Shown here: positions 32,278 through 45,470 of the stretch, one piece after another
Position numbering within the stretch: the first letter of the stretch is position 1
Layout: each line of letters opens with the position of its first letter
Origin: Archegozetes longisetosus
Lineage: Eukaryota > Arthropoda > Arachnida > Sarcoptiformes > Trhypochthoniidae
Length of the DNA: 64,000 bases
Direction of reading: 5' to 3'
Assembly (NCBI GenBank): GCA_018873245.2
Contig: JAEMBT020000002.1
Location: 2,580,001 to 2,644,000, forward strand
The notes under the pieces: model-generated
What the model saw: only the letters and a program-made list of their open reading frames with translations
Told to the model about the DNA's origin: nothing
The model's database searches: none
Translations under genes and position numbers: made by a program

Positions 32278-34297
32278 TGTATTTTACTAATATTATTTCA
32301 TTTAATAACGAGTATTTTAAATTAATGTCTCCTTCAGTTGTCTGCTTTTCACATAAATTACGTTTGTTTACAGTCTAAGTTTTGACTAACTTTTGATTAA
32401 CAGATAGCTTAAGAAAATGCCTTTTCAATATTAAGTCAACATATTGTTGGCTTTTTAGTGTCTTCTAGGACAGAATTTGCTGGTCTCAGGTTTGAGACGA
32501 CTCTTATCTATTTGATGTTGGCTATAATTTTCTCTAGTGTCCTAGTTCCGGTCTATTTTAAGCTGTTTTCAATCATTAATCAAAGGGTGTGTTAAGAGAT
32601 ATTAGATAATAAAGTTTTAATGAGATGCTAATGAAGAGTACAGTCCATTGAAAATATTAATACAATCTTTGAAAAATGGACAAGTTTAAATGTCATTAAA
32701 ACTTTTATAAAGCTTTTTAGACTTCTCGTAAACTTTCATTTATACGAACCTATTGAAAATACAATTTTTTGAATAGCACGAAAGTCTCGATAATTTGAAA
32801 CATTATAACATTAGTTCTAACGTTTGCTGTAGCTATTTTGAACAAAAATCGAAGCTTAAATCTAGGCCATTCTCTTGATGTTTAATTGTTTTTGAAAAAT
32901 ATGGATTTAAGAAGTTTTTCTAGATCCCTATTATATTTAAAAATGTTTCTTACAAACTGTAAATAATTATCTAACAGTAATTTTAAGCCATGCAATTTTT
33001 TCTTAAACTAAATTTTGAGAGAATTGATATTTTTCTACTACTAATCTAATTACTGAGCTTTTGCAATTCTTTTATCGTTAAAACTCGAACTAAAATAACT
33101 GAATTATCAGTTAAGGAAATTTTGTACCATCGGTTGGCGCTATCAATGCTTGTATTGATAAAATTGTATTTTAAGCTTCAATTCAAAATAAGCTTCAACG
33201 TGTTGTTCAGAATATTTACTTTTTGAATTTTTTCAAAAGCTAATCGATACATAGAACAAAGTTAATGTAACATGAAAGGCAATACTTTCACTTAATGCAA
33301 TCGATTCAAATATTCATTGAATAGTTTTGAATTGATTAATTAGCAGAGAAAATGTTCAGGTCAAATTAATAATTTTTGAGCTATTACTAAACGTTAAATT
33401 AATCAAGTTTAGTACTATGTATGAAAAAGTAACCAGTAGATTGGGTCAAGTGTCATGTACAGACCTCATATATGAATCTGTAATCATTTAGAGCATGATG
33501 ACATCGATCGATCTAAAACTCGATTTTAGTAGAAGATTATTATTTAATTGAGTTTGCATTTTCTATTAGCATAGAAACTGATGGATCTATTCGGATATGA
33601 CTAGTTTTCAATTATTAAGTAATCATAGTTTTATTTTTCTAACTTCTAAATTTCAGCTGAAACTTCAAATAAAAGCTTTGACAAAGTTCCCAGCTCTGGT
33701 CCAATCAAATTCTAATTGCTATATACCTCTCCGAGGATTATAAAAAGTTTATTAGGTTATTTATTCTGAAATATTTCTTAACCTTTAGGAATTTGATCAG
33801 CACTTTAGCATAACTGAATAATTATTACATGAATTTCCATATCCAGTTGTGTTTCATATTCAGTAATGAAGAATAAGAGGGTTATTCAGAAACTCATAAA
33901 AATAAAATGAGATCAAACATTAGAGTAACTACATTTATACCGATTTATAGCTTCAGTTTAGAAGCAAAAAACTAATAAAACTGTCCTAAAATTCAATAAC
34001 ATTATGAGTAAAATAAAAGATAAGACTCTAGTGTTTAAGAGATCGAGCAAACATCCGATTGATTAAAGTTTTATAGGGATAACAGATAGTCATGAATTGT
34101 TTCTAATTTAATGATAACATCAATCATTAAACACGTAAAGAAGTCATTAAAAACGAACAATAAAGACCAGTTTCTGGAACACAATTCCCATTTATTCCTC
34201 TAACTTATAGTTCAAAAATCATACGAAGACGATGCTGAGATCAAACAGAAAACTAAATGCTATCCGATATAGGATTTTAATGACGTTATATTTTTGT

Positions 34298-34298
<1 letters not shown>
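32278..34298. other. 5' flank of the CISD-like gene and gene-poor DNA
   Basis: AT-rich, no gene, no recognisable element. Confidence 0.45.

Positions 34299-34358
<60 letters not shown>
34299..34358. repeat. (CT)30 microsatellite
   Basis: CT dinucleotide repeat of about 60 bp, one of the two longest in the window. It gives an Arg/Glu-alternating false frame on the - strand. Confidence 0.95.
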
Positions 34359-34361
<3 letters not shown>

Positions 34362-37300
34362 TATTCTTTCTAAAAAAACAATTCTATTTTGTCTCTGTAA
34401 CCCATAAATAAACTGAAAGTTAGGAAACTGCATTCTCTTCACTAATGGTTAACGAGGATTCTCGACATAAAACATAATAAAAAAATTGTATTAATGATCA
34501 AGATTTTTGTACTGTGAGCCAAAAATGCGATTAGAATTTTTATTCAGATACACTTTGCTTTATTAAGTGTTGTATGTGGAACATTTTAGCTTAAAATGAA
34601 TTTCCTTTTCTATTGTGATTGTATTAGATAAAATTTCATTTATTGACTCTTTAATGTACGAATTTTTCTGTTACGTCAATATATAATTTCCTGAGTATAA
34701 AGAAATTTTATCATTAGAAAACGAAATTTAATATGCTAAATAATTTCTTGTATTAGACCTGAACTAAATTAAATAATAGTCTAAAACTTTTATTTTCTCA
34801 ACATTTTAAGGAATTGAAGGTTTAAAAGTAGATTAATTTGAAAACTATTTCATGTTCAAATGTTTGTCAAGATTATCATCCGAAGCTACACAGAAATTTT
34901 TAGATTAATTCAACTCTTTATAGAGTGCATTAAAAGCAGTTCAAACTTAAGGCTCAACATTTTGTTAGATTAGTATTTGGAGAAACCTTTTCGTATGTTA
35001 TGGTTTATACGACTAGAAGAGATTTTAAGGGATTTTAAGTGACTAAAAGAGATTAAGAGTTGCAAGAGGTTTGTTTGAAATGGGATCTATTCGCATTTAG
35101 CCGAACTTCAATTGAGCTAAAAGTTTATAGAAACAAAATAATAGAAATCAAACACTTCGAATTAGATAACATTTTTACCCTTAATAATGATACTCTCCTT
35201 AATAGCAAAAATTTAATTATTTCTAAGCAAATCAAACTTTCAGAGAAACTATAGCTTTTCAGAAAATTTTTCTGTCATTCAAAATATTTTCTTTTCAACC
35301 GATTAGACACTTAAAAGTTTATATCGTTATTTTTTCTATATGAACATTTTTGAGGATCTATTCATTAGACAAGTGTTTCAGAAATTCGATGTTTTCATTG
35401 AGTAGTAAACTTTAGGCCATTACTTCTATCGCACGATTTACTTTTATGGCCAATTTTCAAAAGTGCAATTTGACCGCTTGTTAGAACAATTTTTATATAC
35501 ATTAATTATATGAATTTTTCAAAGAGATTCTCTTTTAATTAGATCATCAACTTGGGATAACATGATCTCCGGATCGATTTCATTATGCTATATTTTATTC
35601 GGTATTTAATGATTAAATCATTACTGAGAAAACCTCCAAGCATAAGAGAATAATATTTGCTTCAAATAGATTAATTTATGAATTTTTATGCCTACACTGA
35701 TGAATTCTCGCGAAATTTATGGGATATGTTTTCAGAAGCTCAGAATTCAGTTTCCTACAACGGGTAACTTTTCCTCATTTCTCTTAATACTCATGCGACT
35801 ATATTCATCATTCAACTAGTTTATATATATAATTATGAGATATTTTCGCGAAATATGACTCTTAAGCTTTTGATTCCTTATTATATGACATTAATTTTAT
35901 ATTTGACTTCTTATGTTGAGTACCGTTTTATTTATTAGACGATGGTATGATATATTTATGAGTCGAGAGATCCGGGCTATAATAGCAATACAAAATAAAT
36001 TTCTACTTCTAATGTCTCGATGAATAGCAAATGACTTCAATATCAAATACATTTCCCGTTCGTCTGAGTGATAAACAGAGCAAATCTTCATAATTAATTG
36101 AGTTCAATCAGACTGTTCAGTAATGAAGAAGTTTCAGTTAGTTCTTCAAATCTTACGTCTATATAAGCAGTCAATGAGAACATGTATAATAAAATATTCA
36201 GAAAATAATCACTTCTTCTTAATTAAAATTTCTATTGTTTCGCAATTCGGTCAACTCTTAAACACTTAATGAATAAGGTTTGTTTTAAAATTTTCAATAA
36301 TTGACTTTCACTCCTGTTATTATTAAATAATAAAGATGATAGAAACGTGCAAAATGTTGGAAAACAGGCTTTATTTTCTAAGATAGAGTTTTTAAGTTGA
36401 AACTTTTTCTTTTAAGAGATTAACCATTTATATAGAATGATTCGTGTAATGAAATTTTTTCTAAATAAAAATATAAAAAACTGAGAGTAAAGTATCAAGG
36501 AGTATCAAATATTTAATCTAATCGCGTAATAACACTCAAAGCACGCATTTTCCCGAAAAGGTTTATTAGATTTTAGTGTGAGGTTATAGTTTAGAACTGA
36601 TCGTGAAATTTAGCTATATCTCTAACTAATGACATCAAAAATAAAATAAAAAGAACTTTTTCTAAAGCGAACCAAACCTCAATAACAATGAACAACAGCT
36701 TCGGTAACTTAAAGACCTTTGGAGCTTGAGAGAATGCAAATTTGAGACAATTGGTGAAAACAAATAAAATAAAGAATTCTAATATATTAAAGTAAAATAT
36801 CTGAAAATTGAATTTTGACTTGAAAACACTTTGAGGTTTTGAAGGTGAATCTAACCTAAAATATACTACATTGCTTCTCACTCAATTAATTATATTTACA
36901 AATGATCCGATGACCTAGAGATTGCGTCAAATTTCTTTTTGTATTCTAATGATAACTTTTTGATCAATTGTGACGAGAAATACACTGCTCAAGTGGTAAC
37001 TAATAAAGTTTTACAGTATTTCTAAATATGAATAAGAGAAATAAAATCTTGTTTATGAGCTGTTGATCACTAAGTTTGCACTCAATAGTCATTTCTGATA
37101 AGACTAGTTTTTCTTAACCTTTTAATATGAAATTTTGAATCTTCAAAGAGCCAATTAGCGATTCAGACGACCCATGAGTAATGATAAAAAATAACTAAAA
37201 AATGAAGTTATTCTACTCAATTGAAAACGTGTTGGTTTTATTAGTATTGTGAATCAAGTTACTTAAACGACCACTTTAGTTGATAGTTCAAATGATCGTA

Positions 37301-37818
37301 CAACCTAGAAACATCGAGAGGTTTTGGGCTCACTTAAAAAATTGGATATCCTGGGGGGATGGACAGCCGCATCTGTTGAACATCAGAAAAGTTAAAAGTA
37401 CAGAAATTACCAGAACGCTATTACCAATACGTGTTGTCTCGTACTAAAACTCGAATTGCAACCGACAATAGGCCACCATTAGCAATTAGCTAATCTAAAA
37501 TTATTAATCTATTATTACAATAATCTATGCAAAATATCTTTTCATCATTCATTAATAAAAATAGTTATAAACAATTGAATTTTGTGTGAATTTTTTCTCC
37601 AAACATAATAATTAGATAATGTATGTTTATGAGAAAGGCATTTTCATATCACAAGCTTTACAAATTTGATTCAACATTAAAGTTTAACAGTTAGAACTCA
37701 ACTATCAATCACTCAGTAGAGAGATAATTTTAAACGGATCATAAATTAATAGTTTAATTAGCGTGCTTTCATCAAACATAGTGAACATTAGTGTTTTTAT
37801 AGCAAATTCTTAAGTTAT
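34359..37818. other. Gene-poor AT-rich region
   Basis: No gene supported. A 96-codon Phe/Leu-rich open frame on the - strand at 36591-36881 is of a length expected by chance here. A less AT-rich patch lies at about 37300-37490 without coding features. Confidence 0.45.
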
Positions 37819-39164
37819 TAGGTCGGCTGAAAAGTAATTGCACATTCATATCTAATCAATGAATAAAGTAGTAAACATGTTTACTACAAATTATTACGCA
37901 GTTGTTAATTTGTTGCTTCACGATGCAGACCACTTTGATTTTACTGCTTTTTATCAGTGATATTGTAGTGGCCCCAAAAATTGACCCTCTTCGGTCCAGT
38001 GTTGCCAATGAAGAACAGAGAGCGTTTATAAAGTACCATGCACTACTGTGCTCTACTGTCCCTGAAATTTCCAAAATGCTAACTAAAATAGCCAGTCGAA
38101 ATGCAATTAAGATGAGACAGGTATATAATCTTTACCATCAATTTCGGGATGAAGGGCGCACATCATGCCAAGATGAGCCATGCAATGGGAGACATTGCAA
38201 CAGATGAAGAACATCAACATTCACTTGAAGAACTCCTAGAAAAACAAAGAAGTTGGACCACCGAAGATTTAGCTTTTCGGTTAGGGACCAGTAAGTGCAG
38301 TGTTCAACAGCTTTAAAAGAAACTAAATGTGCGCAAAGTGTTATCGCGTTGGGTACCATACAGTCTTACTGATGAACAGAAAGAACTTTGAGTAAATATA
38401 TCAATAGAACACCTTGAAAGATATCACCATGATCCCGAGTTCATAAATAGAATTATAGCTATCGATGAAACCTGGATAAAAAGTTATGACCTCAAAGATA
38501 CTTTACAATCAAATAATATCGATATCCTGGAGAAGAGCTGTATGTTTGATTTTCAAAAATTGAAATTTTTAAATTTATGCAAATGACCTTGAATTTAATC
38601 TCAGGCCAACGAAAGTTAGGGGAACGTTGAGAGATTGAGAGCAGATGATGATAGTGGCTTTTTATCAAAATCGGGTGCTGGGTTATCAAATTCTTGCGAA
38701 ATATCAGACTGTTAACAATGATGTATATGTTCAATTTTTGGAAAGAGTAATACTTCCTTCCATACAAAGACACCGAATTCGACATTCTATAATATTGAAC
38801 GATACTGCAAGGCCCCATAAACACCAGAATGTCAAAGATTTCTTTACTAGACATCGATGGGAGGAACTAAAACACCCCTTATAGCCCTGATTTGAACCCC
38901 TGTGATTACGACGGCATCGCTAGAATTAAGAGGCCAAATAAGGGTAAACGATTTTCAAACGAGCTTGCTTTGGGAGTTGCTTATAAAGAAGTTATTCGTG
39001 AAATTAATTTTAAAAATGCCGCCATTGGAATATCAAGGTTACCAAAGCGTTGGGAAGTTGTCATAAAGCTTGAAGGCAACTACATTATATAATACTAAAA
39101 TATCATTTTTATATCTGTTTTCGATAAGGAGTTATGAATGTGCAATTACTTTTCAGCCGACCTA
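37819..39164 (+). mobile_element. Mariner-family transposon, full-length but inactive
   Basis: Terminal inverted repeats GGTCGGCTGAAAAGTAATTG (continuing for about 30 bp, essentially perfect) bound 37821-39162. TA flanks each end, the target duplication of the Tc1/mariner superfamily. The length of about 1.34 kb is normal for a mariner. The interior encodes a decayed DD34D transposase on the + strand. An N-terminal helix-turn-helix part starts around 37998. The first catalytic Asp is in I-I-A-I-D-E-T-W (about 38456-38480), the second in I-L-N-D-T-A-R-P-H, and the third in Y-S-P-D-L-N-P-C-D. Several frameshifts and stops separate these parts, including one after H-P before Y-S-P-D, so no active enzyme can be made. 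The near-perfect ends with a broken gene suggest mobilisation in trans or retention of only the ends. Confidence 0.92.
38031..39092 (+). pseudogene. Mariner transposase pseudogene
   Basis: Fragments in order are the DNA-binding region, a linker with W-V-P-Y-S-L-T-D-E-Q, the three catalytic aspartates, and a C-terminal L-P-K-R-W-E string followed by G-N-Y-I, all typical of mariner. Frame changes occur near 38195 (between the first two blocks), near 38500-38630 and near 38875, with stops near 38315 and 38392. The residue before the A-R-P-H string of the second Asp is Thr instead of the usual Asn. Confidence 0.88.
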
Positions 39165-41364
39165 ATAACTCTATATTTGTATTTTCACTATGTTATAATT
39201 TATTGAATGAAAATTTGATTCCTCAAGTTCTATTCTTAAGTTTTATGCCTATATTTCAAAGTGAAGAACATTTGACCCGAGATTTACTACTTTATCTAAA
39301 CTGATTAGATGTTATTAACTTTGAATAATTGATCTTCTGTAATATTTAGTAAACTGTTTTTATAAAAATTTTGTCTGCTATACGTCAAAGCATATATTTT
39401 ATACATTATCGATATTATTTGAGAGAGTAGTGTGCTTGCCTTCCTTCAAATAAAAAATCAAAGTTTCAGCATGAACGGGCTCTCAATTCAAAAACAATTT
39501 TCAAAAGCAAACAACGAAAACTTATTACACATAATCTTAGAATTACTTGAGTTTTATCTTCCAGCTATTTACTTGAGATTGAGTAATATTTGAAGCGAAA
39601 TTTCGATTAAAAGTATTGAAATCAAGATTATTTTCTATAACTGAATATAATAGCAAAAATGATTTTCTAATAGAATATCTGTGCTTTTCATAAGAAAATG
39701 GTATTCATGTATTCTCTAAGGGATACAAAACATATTTTCTGTTCATATTTTTTTTATCACAGAGAGAGCTAAATCAGAATTCTATTCATAGTTATTATTG
39801 TTACATTCTGTTGAATATTCCTAATCAATATTCCCTGTCTTGACTGGTATTCTCAAGTGAGCACTCGATCAGATTTCAAGGTTTTCGCAGAAAGATCCAT
39901 AATAAGATCGATTAACAAGTTTCTGATTGTTGACCAAATCGAAATAAAACCTGACTATTCTATGACATACTTAAGCGAAAGAAATAAGATTTATATTTGA
40001 TTTATTTTCTCAGTAAATAAATGACATTAACTCCTAATTGTATGTCTATTTCAATGACTAACAGAAGGCGATAATTCGCGCATAAATTTCCAATTTTCTC
40101 AACATGTTTGCAGATCTATTTCCTAAATCGAAACTTGTCTCCTATATAAGTCTAGTATTAAATTAATTTAGATGAGAGACTGGAGACTAGCTCTCACACT
40201 TGTCAGGAATAGATTTGAATGATCTCGACTGTTGTTATTCTAACCACTATTAAGAATGAGATTTAGAAAAACAATGCTATTTGCACTCTTATCGTTATCT
40301 TATCCTTCTTCTATGGGCTTACTATCTTTTATTTGTTTGTTTCCATCTTTATTCTTAATATAAAATCTGGATATTTATAAGGAGTGAAAGTTATGATTTC
40401 AACGTTTTTTACGCTTAATATATTATTTGCTCAATATTTTCCTGTTTTCTGGTATTTATTCTGAACGATTAGCTTGTGATTGGAACTAGCAAGATTCTAG
40501 CTTGAAAGTCAATCAAGTTTTACTCAGGTGGAAAAATTGCATGCTTCGAAGATCATTTCTCTATTATAAAAACTTTGATTTTAAATTTTTTTGTGAATTG
40601 TTTGAGGCAACAAGCACTTTAACTATAATATGGAATAAAGTTTTTCACGTTCGAAAAGATTTGCCTGATTTCTAAAAATCGCCAAATAATTGATTGAGGA
40701 TTAACTCCTCGCATGAAAAACAGGCGAAAGTTTTTATATAAATAAGAACATCTTTTAAGAGTGCAAGAATATTCTTACAAAATATATTACTTTTTGGAGA
40801 CATAATTTGTGAACTGTATTTAATCATTTTGATAAGGTTTTTGTTTAAGCTGTTTCGGTATCGTTGTCGAATATAATAACATATTATTCCAGTATTTGAA
40901 TTGAGTTATTGTGTGTGAAAAGAATAAGTTCGTAATTGACTCATGCATAAGGGAATCTATGAGTAAAGCCTTTAAAATTACACTTGAACGAACATCAAGT
41001 TTGGGTCTACTTATCAGAAAGGAGGCCAAACTTTCAATCGGATAGTTAGAAAAAATCTGTTCTCTATCGAAAGTCATAGACCGTGAACAAAGTCTACTTT
41101 TAGTCCAAGTTCAACATACAAGCAAGGTTTTCTAATAATCACACTAGATGTTATTTTTAAATGTCATCTACTTCTTGTTGATATTTTTTTGCTAATTTAT
41201 CAATAGTTTGAAAGATAAAGCTTGCAGATTCCATAATTAAAATGAAAGCTTCAGTATCAACTATAGTCTGATTTTTCATGACAAGCCTTCGATTCAAATC
41301 AAACTAAAAACTATAGTCTTAAGCTAATAGTGTTTATAGAAATTTGATCAATTAAATCTAATTA
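39165..41364. other. AT-rich, no gene
   Basis: Nothing recognised between the two mariner copies. An 85-codon open frame on the - strand near 40820-41077 lacks any feature beyond what chance gives. Confidence 0.45.
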
Positions 41365-41895
41365 TATAAGGTTGGGAGAGAAATGAATGTCGTTTTTGGT
41401 ACGTTATATTAGAATGGTTCAAAAACACACTTAGGATTTGTTTACATATCTTTTGTTTTATGAATAAATACATTTAATATTAGTCTTTATTTCTATTAAG
41501 TTATTATTTTAAAATTGTGATTTGATTTCGATTTGAGCCATGTCTTTCGATGACAATCATATTAGACATTGTATGTTATTGAGTTTAAGCGTGGTAATAA
41601 TGCAACGGTTGCCACCAAGAATATCACCGATACATATGGTGATGTATTAAGGTCCGCACGTGTCAACGTTGGTTTGACAGGTTTCGATCAGGCGATTTTG
41701 ACCTGGAGAATCGACATGGTTCTGGCCGACCTCAAGAGTTGGATGATGACGAATTGAAAGCTCTAGTGGAGTCTGAGCCTCGCCAATCAAGTCGGGACAT
41801 GGGGTTGATATTAGGCTTCGATATTTATATTGTATTAATAAAATTTATTTGAATTTTGTGATCAAATACGTCATTCATTTCTCTCCAACCTTATA
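41365..41895 (+). mobile_element. Internally deleted mariner, ~530 bp
   Basis: TIRs TAAGGTTGG(G)AGAGAAATGAATG lie at both ends in inverted orientation, with one extra G in the left copy. A TA dinucleotide flanks each end. The interior keeps only the N-terminal DNA-binding part of a transposase, starting around 41560: F-K-R-G-N-N-A-T-V-A, then D-T-Y-G-D-V. It then shifts frame to the G-R-P-Q-E-L-D-D-D-E-L-K-A-L-V-E string (up to about 41780). The catalytic domain is missing entirely. The ends and protein differ from those of the 37.8 kb copy, so it belongs to a different mariner lineage. Confidence 0.85.
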
Positions 41896-42695
41896 GCTAA
41901 CAAAATGTTTGTCCACGCTTAAAAGTGACGCAAGTTGAAATTCTATCCTTAGTAGTACAATTGATGAGAATGACATTCAAATTTAATAATAACAATGATA
42001 ATACTCATGAAAGCAGACTATTTCCACAAAATATTCCTATGTTATCAATCATTAGCGTTACATAATTTCATAACTAGATAAGTATAATATTTCGTAAACT
42101 TTCTCATCAATTTTCTATTGTATAAAAACTGTTTTGTTTCATAAAAAATAATTAAAATTTCTGGGGTATATATATATTTATAATCATTAAAAGATCAATT
42201 TTAGCCATTGTTGAAAAGTGCTCACATATTATAAACTTATATCCAATTAAAATTATGCCTTAAGAGTAACTATTCATTAAATTCTAAACTTTTTTATGCC
42301 TAAAGAGGAGACTATTTTTTATCTATTCAGTTATCAATTAGAATCAAAGTGTTTTTAGAGATTCAAGTTATTTTTTAACGAATATTTATTATAGAGAAAA
42401 AAATTAGTAGTAGTCTCAACTAAGAAAGAAATACGATTCTAATTAATAGAGAAAAATTAGAAGTAATACCAAAAAATACTTGGAAATCATGCGCTAGTAC
42501 GAGAAAAAATTGGATCATTAAGGGAACGCTAATTCTGTGAGCTGTAGTCCTAAACATGTCTTTGTTTTTTGTCTTTGTAAGGCATTGTTTTTGAGATACG
42601 CATCAAATTCTACTTATTTTGCTCTTAACACTCATTGAGGCAGCTCAAAATCAATTAGAATTCAGCTCTATTAGATCTCAAATTTGCCTCTCATG
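41896..42695. other. AT-rich, no gene
   Basis: Nothing recognised between the mariner deletion derivative and the Tc1-like element. Confidence 0.45.
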
Positions 42696-43434
42696 TACAG
42701 ATAACTTAAAAATAGGCATGTTTGAACTTTTCAATAGAAAGGATTAGACTATTTTCTTTTTACTTTTGTCAAAATAATCAACAAACATATTAGCTATTAA
42801 CAGTTCAAGTTACAATCATTGAAATCTTACATTTTAGTCATTTGCTAGTGTTTGGTATGCCCCCATTTACTTCAATAATCCATTGCAATCTTTGTGGCAA
42901 ACAATTAATTAAACTAACACAAAGATTATTATTATTAAAATTATCCCTCATTTCGCGTCTGCAGCCCTAACAATACTTAAGTCTTGCTCTTGATTTGCTT
43001 TGCATCGGTGGCCACTACTCTTAAGCACACGCATTAGTACAATTTAATGAAATCTATGAGGCCATTTACTTACATTCTTTTGTCGCGTCCTATCATGTAA
43101 GCAATTTCTTCATAGTTATGAGTTTGCCCATGAAGCAATATTATTTAATTTCTTTTTCATCAATTGGTTGACCGCTTCTCCTTTGTATATTATCAACCAA
43201 TTCCATTACAAAATGTATAACAAATCAAGATATATAAGAAAAATAACTTGGAAAACACCTCAAAATGTGTTTATGTTATAAAAACTTAGTTTTGTTTGCA
43301 GTTGATAGTTTACTTAATGCATTCATAATTTATGAAGTTTTGATATCAATTTTTATCTTTGAAGCAAACAAGATGTAAATCCTTATCTTTTCTTATTAAA
43401 ATGTTCATACATGCCTATTTTAAAGATCACTGTA
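42696..43434 (-). mobile_element. Tc1-like element, internally deleted
   Basis: The ends are TACAG(TG)A-type inverted repeats, followed by AAAATAGGCATGT(T/A)TGAAC in both arms, about 50 bp with scattered mismatches; TA flanks fit Tc1/mariner insertion. On the - strand, a helix-turn-helix fragment Y-E-E-I-A-Y-M-I-G-R-D-K-R (around 43078-43114) and a C-terminal fragment L-P-Q-R-L-Q-W-I-I-E (around 42857-42900, followed by V-N-G-G) are Tc1 transposase ends. The catalytic DDE core between them is missing. The arms are more diverged than those of the 37.8 kb mariner, so this is an older insertion. Confidence 0.8.
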
Positions 43435-45304
43435 CTTTAAAACACTTTTAGGGTAAAATATTCCTTAGATTAAATGATTTTTCTTAAAAAAAAGCTTGTT
43501 CTTTTAATTCTATAGACTTGTTAAGGTTAAAAGTTTGAGTTGTTATTGTTTTGCCTCATATCTTCAGGCTTAATTACATAGATTGTAGTTAGAGATATTG
43601 TATTGCGATAATTAGTTTAATTGATGACAACAACTTAAATCAATAATAAGCTTGCTTCACATTAGATTCTGAATTGCTGTAATGACATATAAACTGTTGC
43701 TTTAGATATGAGTTAAGAGGATAATTAGATGTAAGATGTCTAAAATAGAACTTCTCTAAATGCTATTCATGTGACCAAACCAGATGTTCAAAAATAATGA
43801 GATTTCGTATCTTATTCTCAATAACTAAATCATGACTTTGTCCTGTATCTCATTGATTACATCTACGCTTGAATGTATTAAGTTGTTCTAGGATTTTGAA
43901 AGTTGTGTTCTTAAAATTATTGTAGTATACGACATTTTTTATCTAAGTTCCAAATCAAAATATTTTCGATATTTTATGGCTATCACATAGCGAATAGTGT
44001 ACTGGAAGAACTTAATTGATAAAAAACAAGAATTTCCATTCAATTTTTATTGAAAATGTTCAAGATATTCTAATATTATTTAAGTCATATTTGGTAAATT
44101 TCTACTTAAATCCGAATTTCAATGAATGAAATATGAAATTGCTTATGTATTGTTTATCCGAAATTTTTTCTTGAAAAGTCAAAATTAAGATCTAGTCATT
44201 TGAAACGACGTTCTCATTCTCAAACTTTACTGAAGTTTGCCGATTTCTTAAAATTTACATTTGAAGAAAGAATTTTTATATTAGTAGAAAAACTTATTAA
44301 AGTCATTAGTTTGTGATAATCATAGTTTCTGCGCGATATTATTAGAAAATATTTGGAAGTTAATCGAGATTATTAGATTTTCTAAATATTTGAATGTTTT
44401 CCAGAATATAAAGTTTAAGGGTTATGATGATTTTAGCGTAATAATCCTGAGCTTTTACACGTAGTACATACAAATAATTTGAGACTTAGTGAAAATTATT
44501 AGATCTACACAAATATGTTGAAAAATTTCGAAAATTGTATGCTTATTTTAAACAAGTTTTGAAGCAGTTCTGTGTAAGGGATTAAAAATTAATTATTCTG
44601 TAATGCTTTATCCATAATCGTTTCGGCTCACATTTGGAAAACTTGTGCTTTAATTTATGTTTTAGATTTTTAATGACTTCAACTTCTATAATCAATTATT
44701 TTTGAAATAAAAATCACTTTTGATAAACATTTTGCAAAGCATGCAGTGATTTAAAAACGTTGTAATTGAAATGTAAGATAATTAGCGGTAACTAATAGCC
44801 GATATTTATGAATTTATGAAAGCTATGAGTTACGTCGTAGTGAAGCTTTTATGTTAACCAAAATATATGAAAAAATATCTAATTATTAAAAAGTTCACTT
44901 TACCGAAAATTCTGCTTGAGGTTAAGTTAGGTTTGGGTTCTGTACATTCCAATCAAAGACATTAATACTAATTGAACTGAACTGTCGCTTAATGAAAGTT
45001 AAGTAAAGTGTATCTCAAATTAACGACAAAGTTGTCTTTCGGGCTCTTAAACATAAACATTACTTTTTCTTTTCTTTACTGTAATAATACGTGCGAAATC
45101 TAACCGACTATTGATCGGGTCAGAAATGCCATCATTTACAGACATGAAAGCTCCAGAAACACACCGTCAGAGAATTAGTTTGGAAGAAAACTAGGAGTTG
45201 ACGATAAGTTACAGTACAGTTAGAAATGACTGCGAGCTCTTTCTTTGGGTATCAAGTCTTAACTTTATACAAGAATAGGTTTTTGACTTAATCGTGTTGC
45301 GAGT
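43435..45304. other. Gene-poor AT-rich region
   Basis: No gene supported. The stretch from about 44930 onward is less AT-rich and leads into a degenerate tandem repeat. Confidence 0.45.
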
Positions 45305-45470
45305 TACGCCTTTTCGTATTCTATGGAACCCAAACTAGACTTGTCTGATATCCATTTGATTGCTAGTTAAGCCATTTTTATCTTCTATGAGAGTTAATAT
45401 TAGACTTGTCTTAGCATTCATTTGGGTTCTGAATACGCCCTTTTTATCCATCGACGGATTATATCATAGC
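45305..45470. repeat. Degenerate tandem repeat, ~65 bp unit, about 2.6 copies
   Basis: Blocks starting (A)CGCC or AGCC + TTTTT and containing TAGACTTGTCT and CATTTG recur with periods of about 63 and 66 bp. The first complete units start near 45306 and 45369, and a partial third near 45435. Each unit is bordered by GAGTTA/TAGTTA/GAATA. Similarity is clear by eye but far from perfect. Confidence 0.6.

Noticed and set aside
34260-34442. Arg/Glu-repeat frame
   Set aside because: Direct translation of the (CT)n microsatellite.
36591-36881. 96-codon Phe/Leu-rich - strand open frame resembling membrane helices
   Set aside because: In DNA this AT-rich a few frames of this length are expected by chance, and hydrophobic composition follows from T-rich codons. 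No family motif of the window's tetraspans.
38492-38854. 120-codon - strand frame
   Set aside because: Antisense shadow of the mariner transposase remains.
40820-41077. 85-codon - strand open frame
   Set aside because: No start context, splice sites or recognisable composition; chance length.
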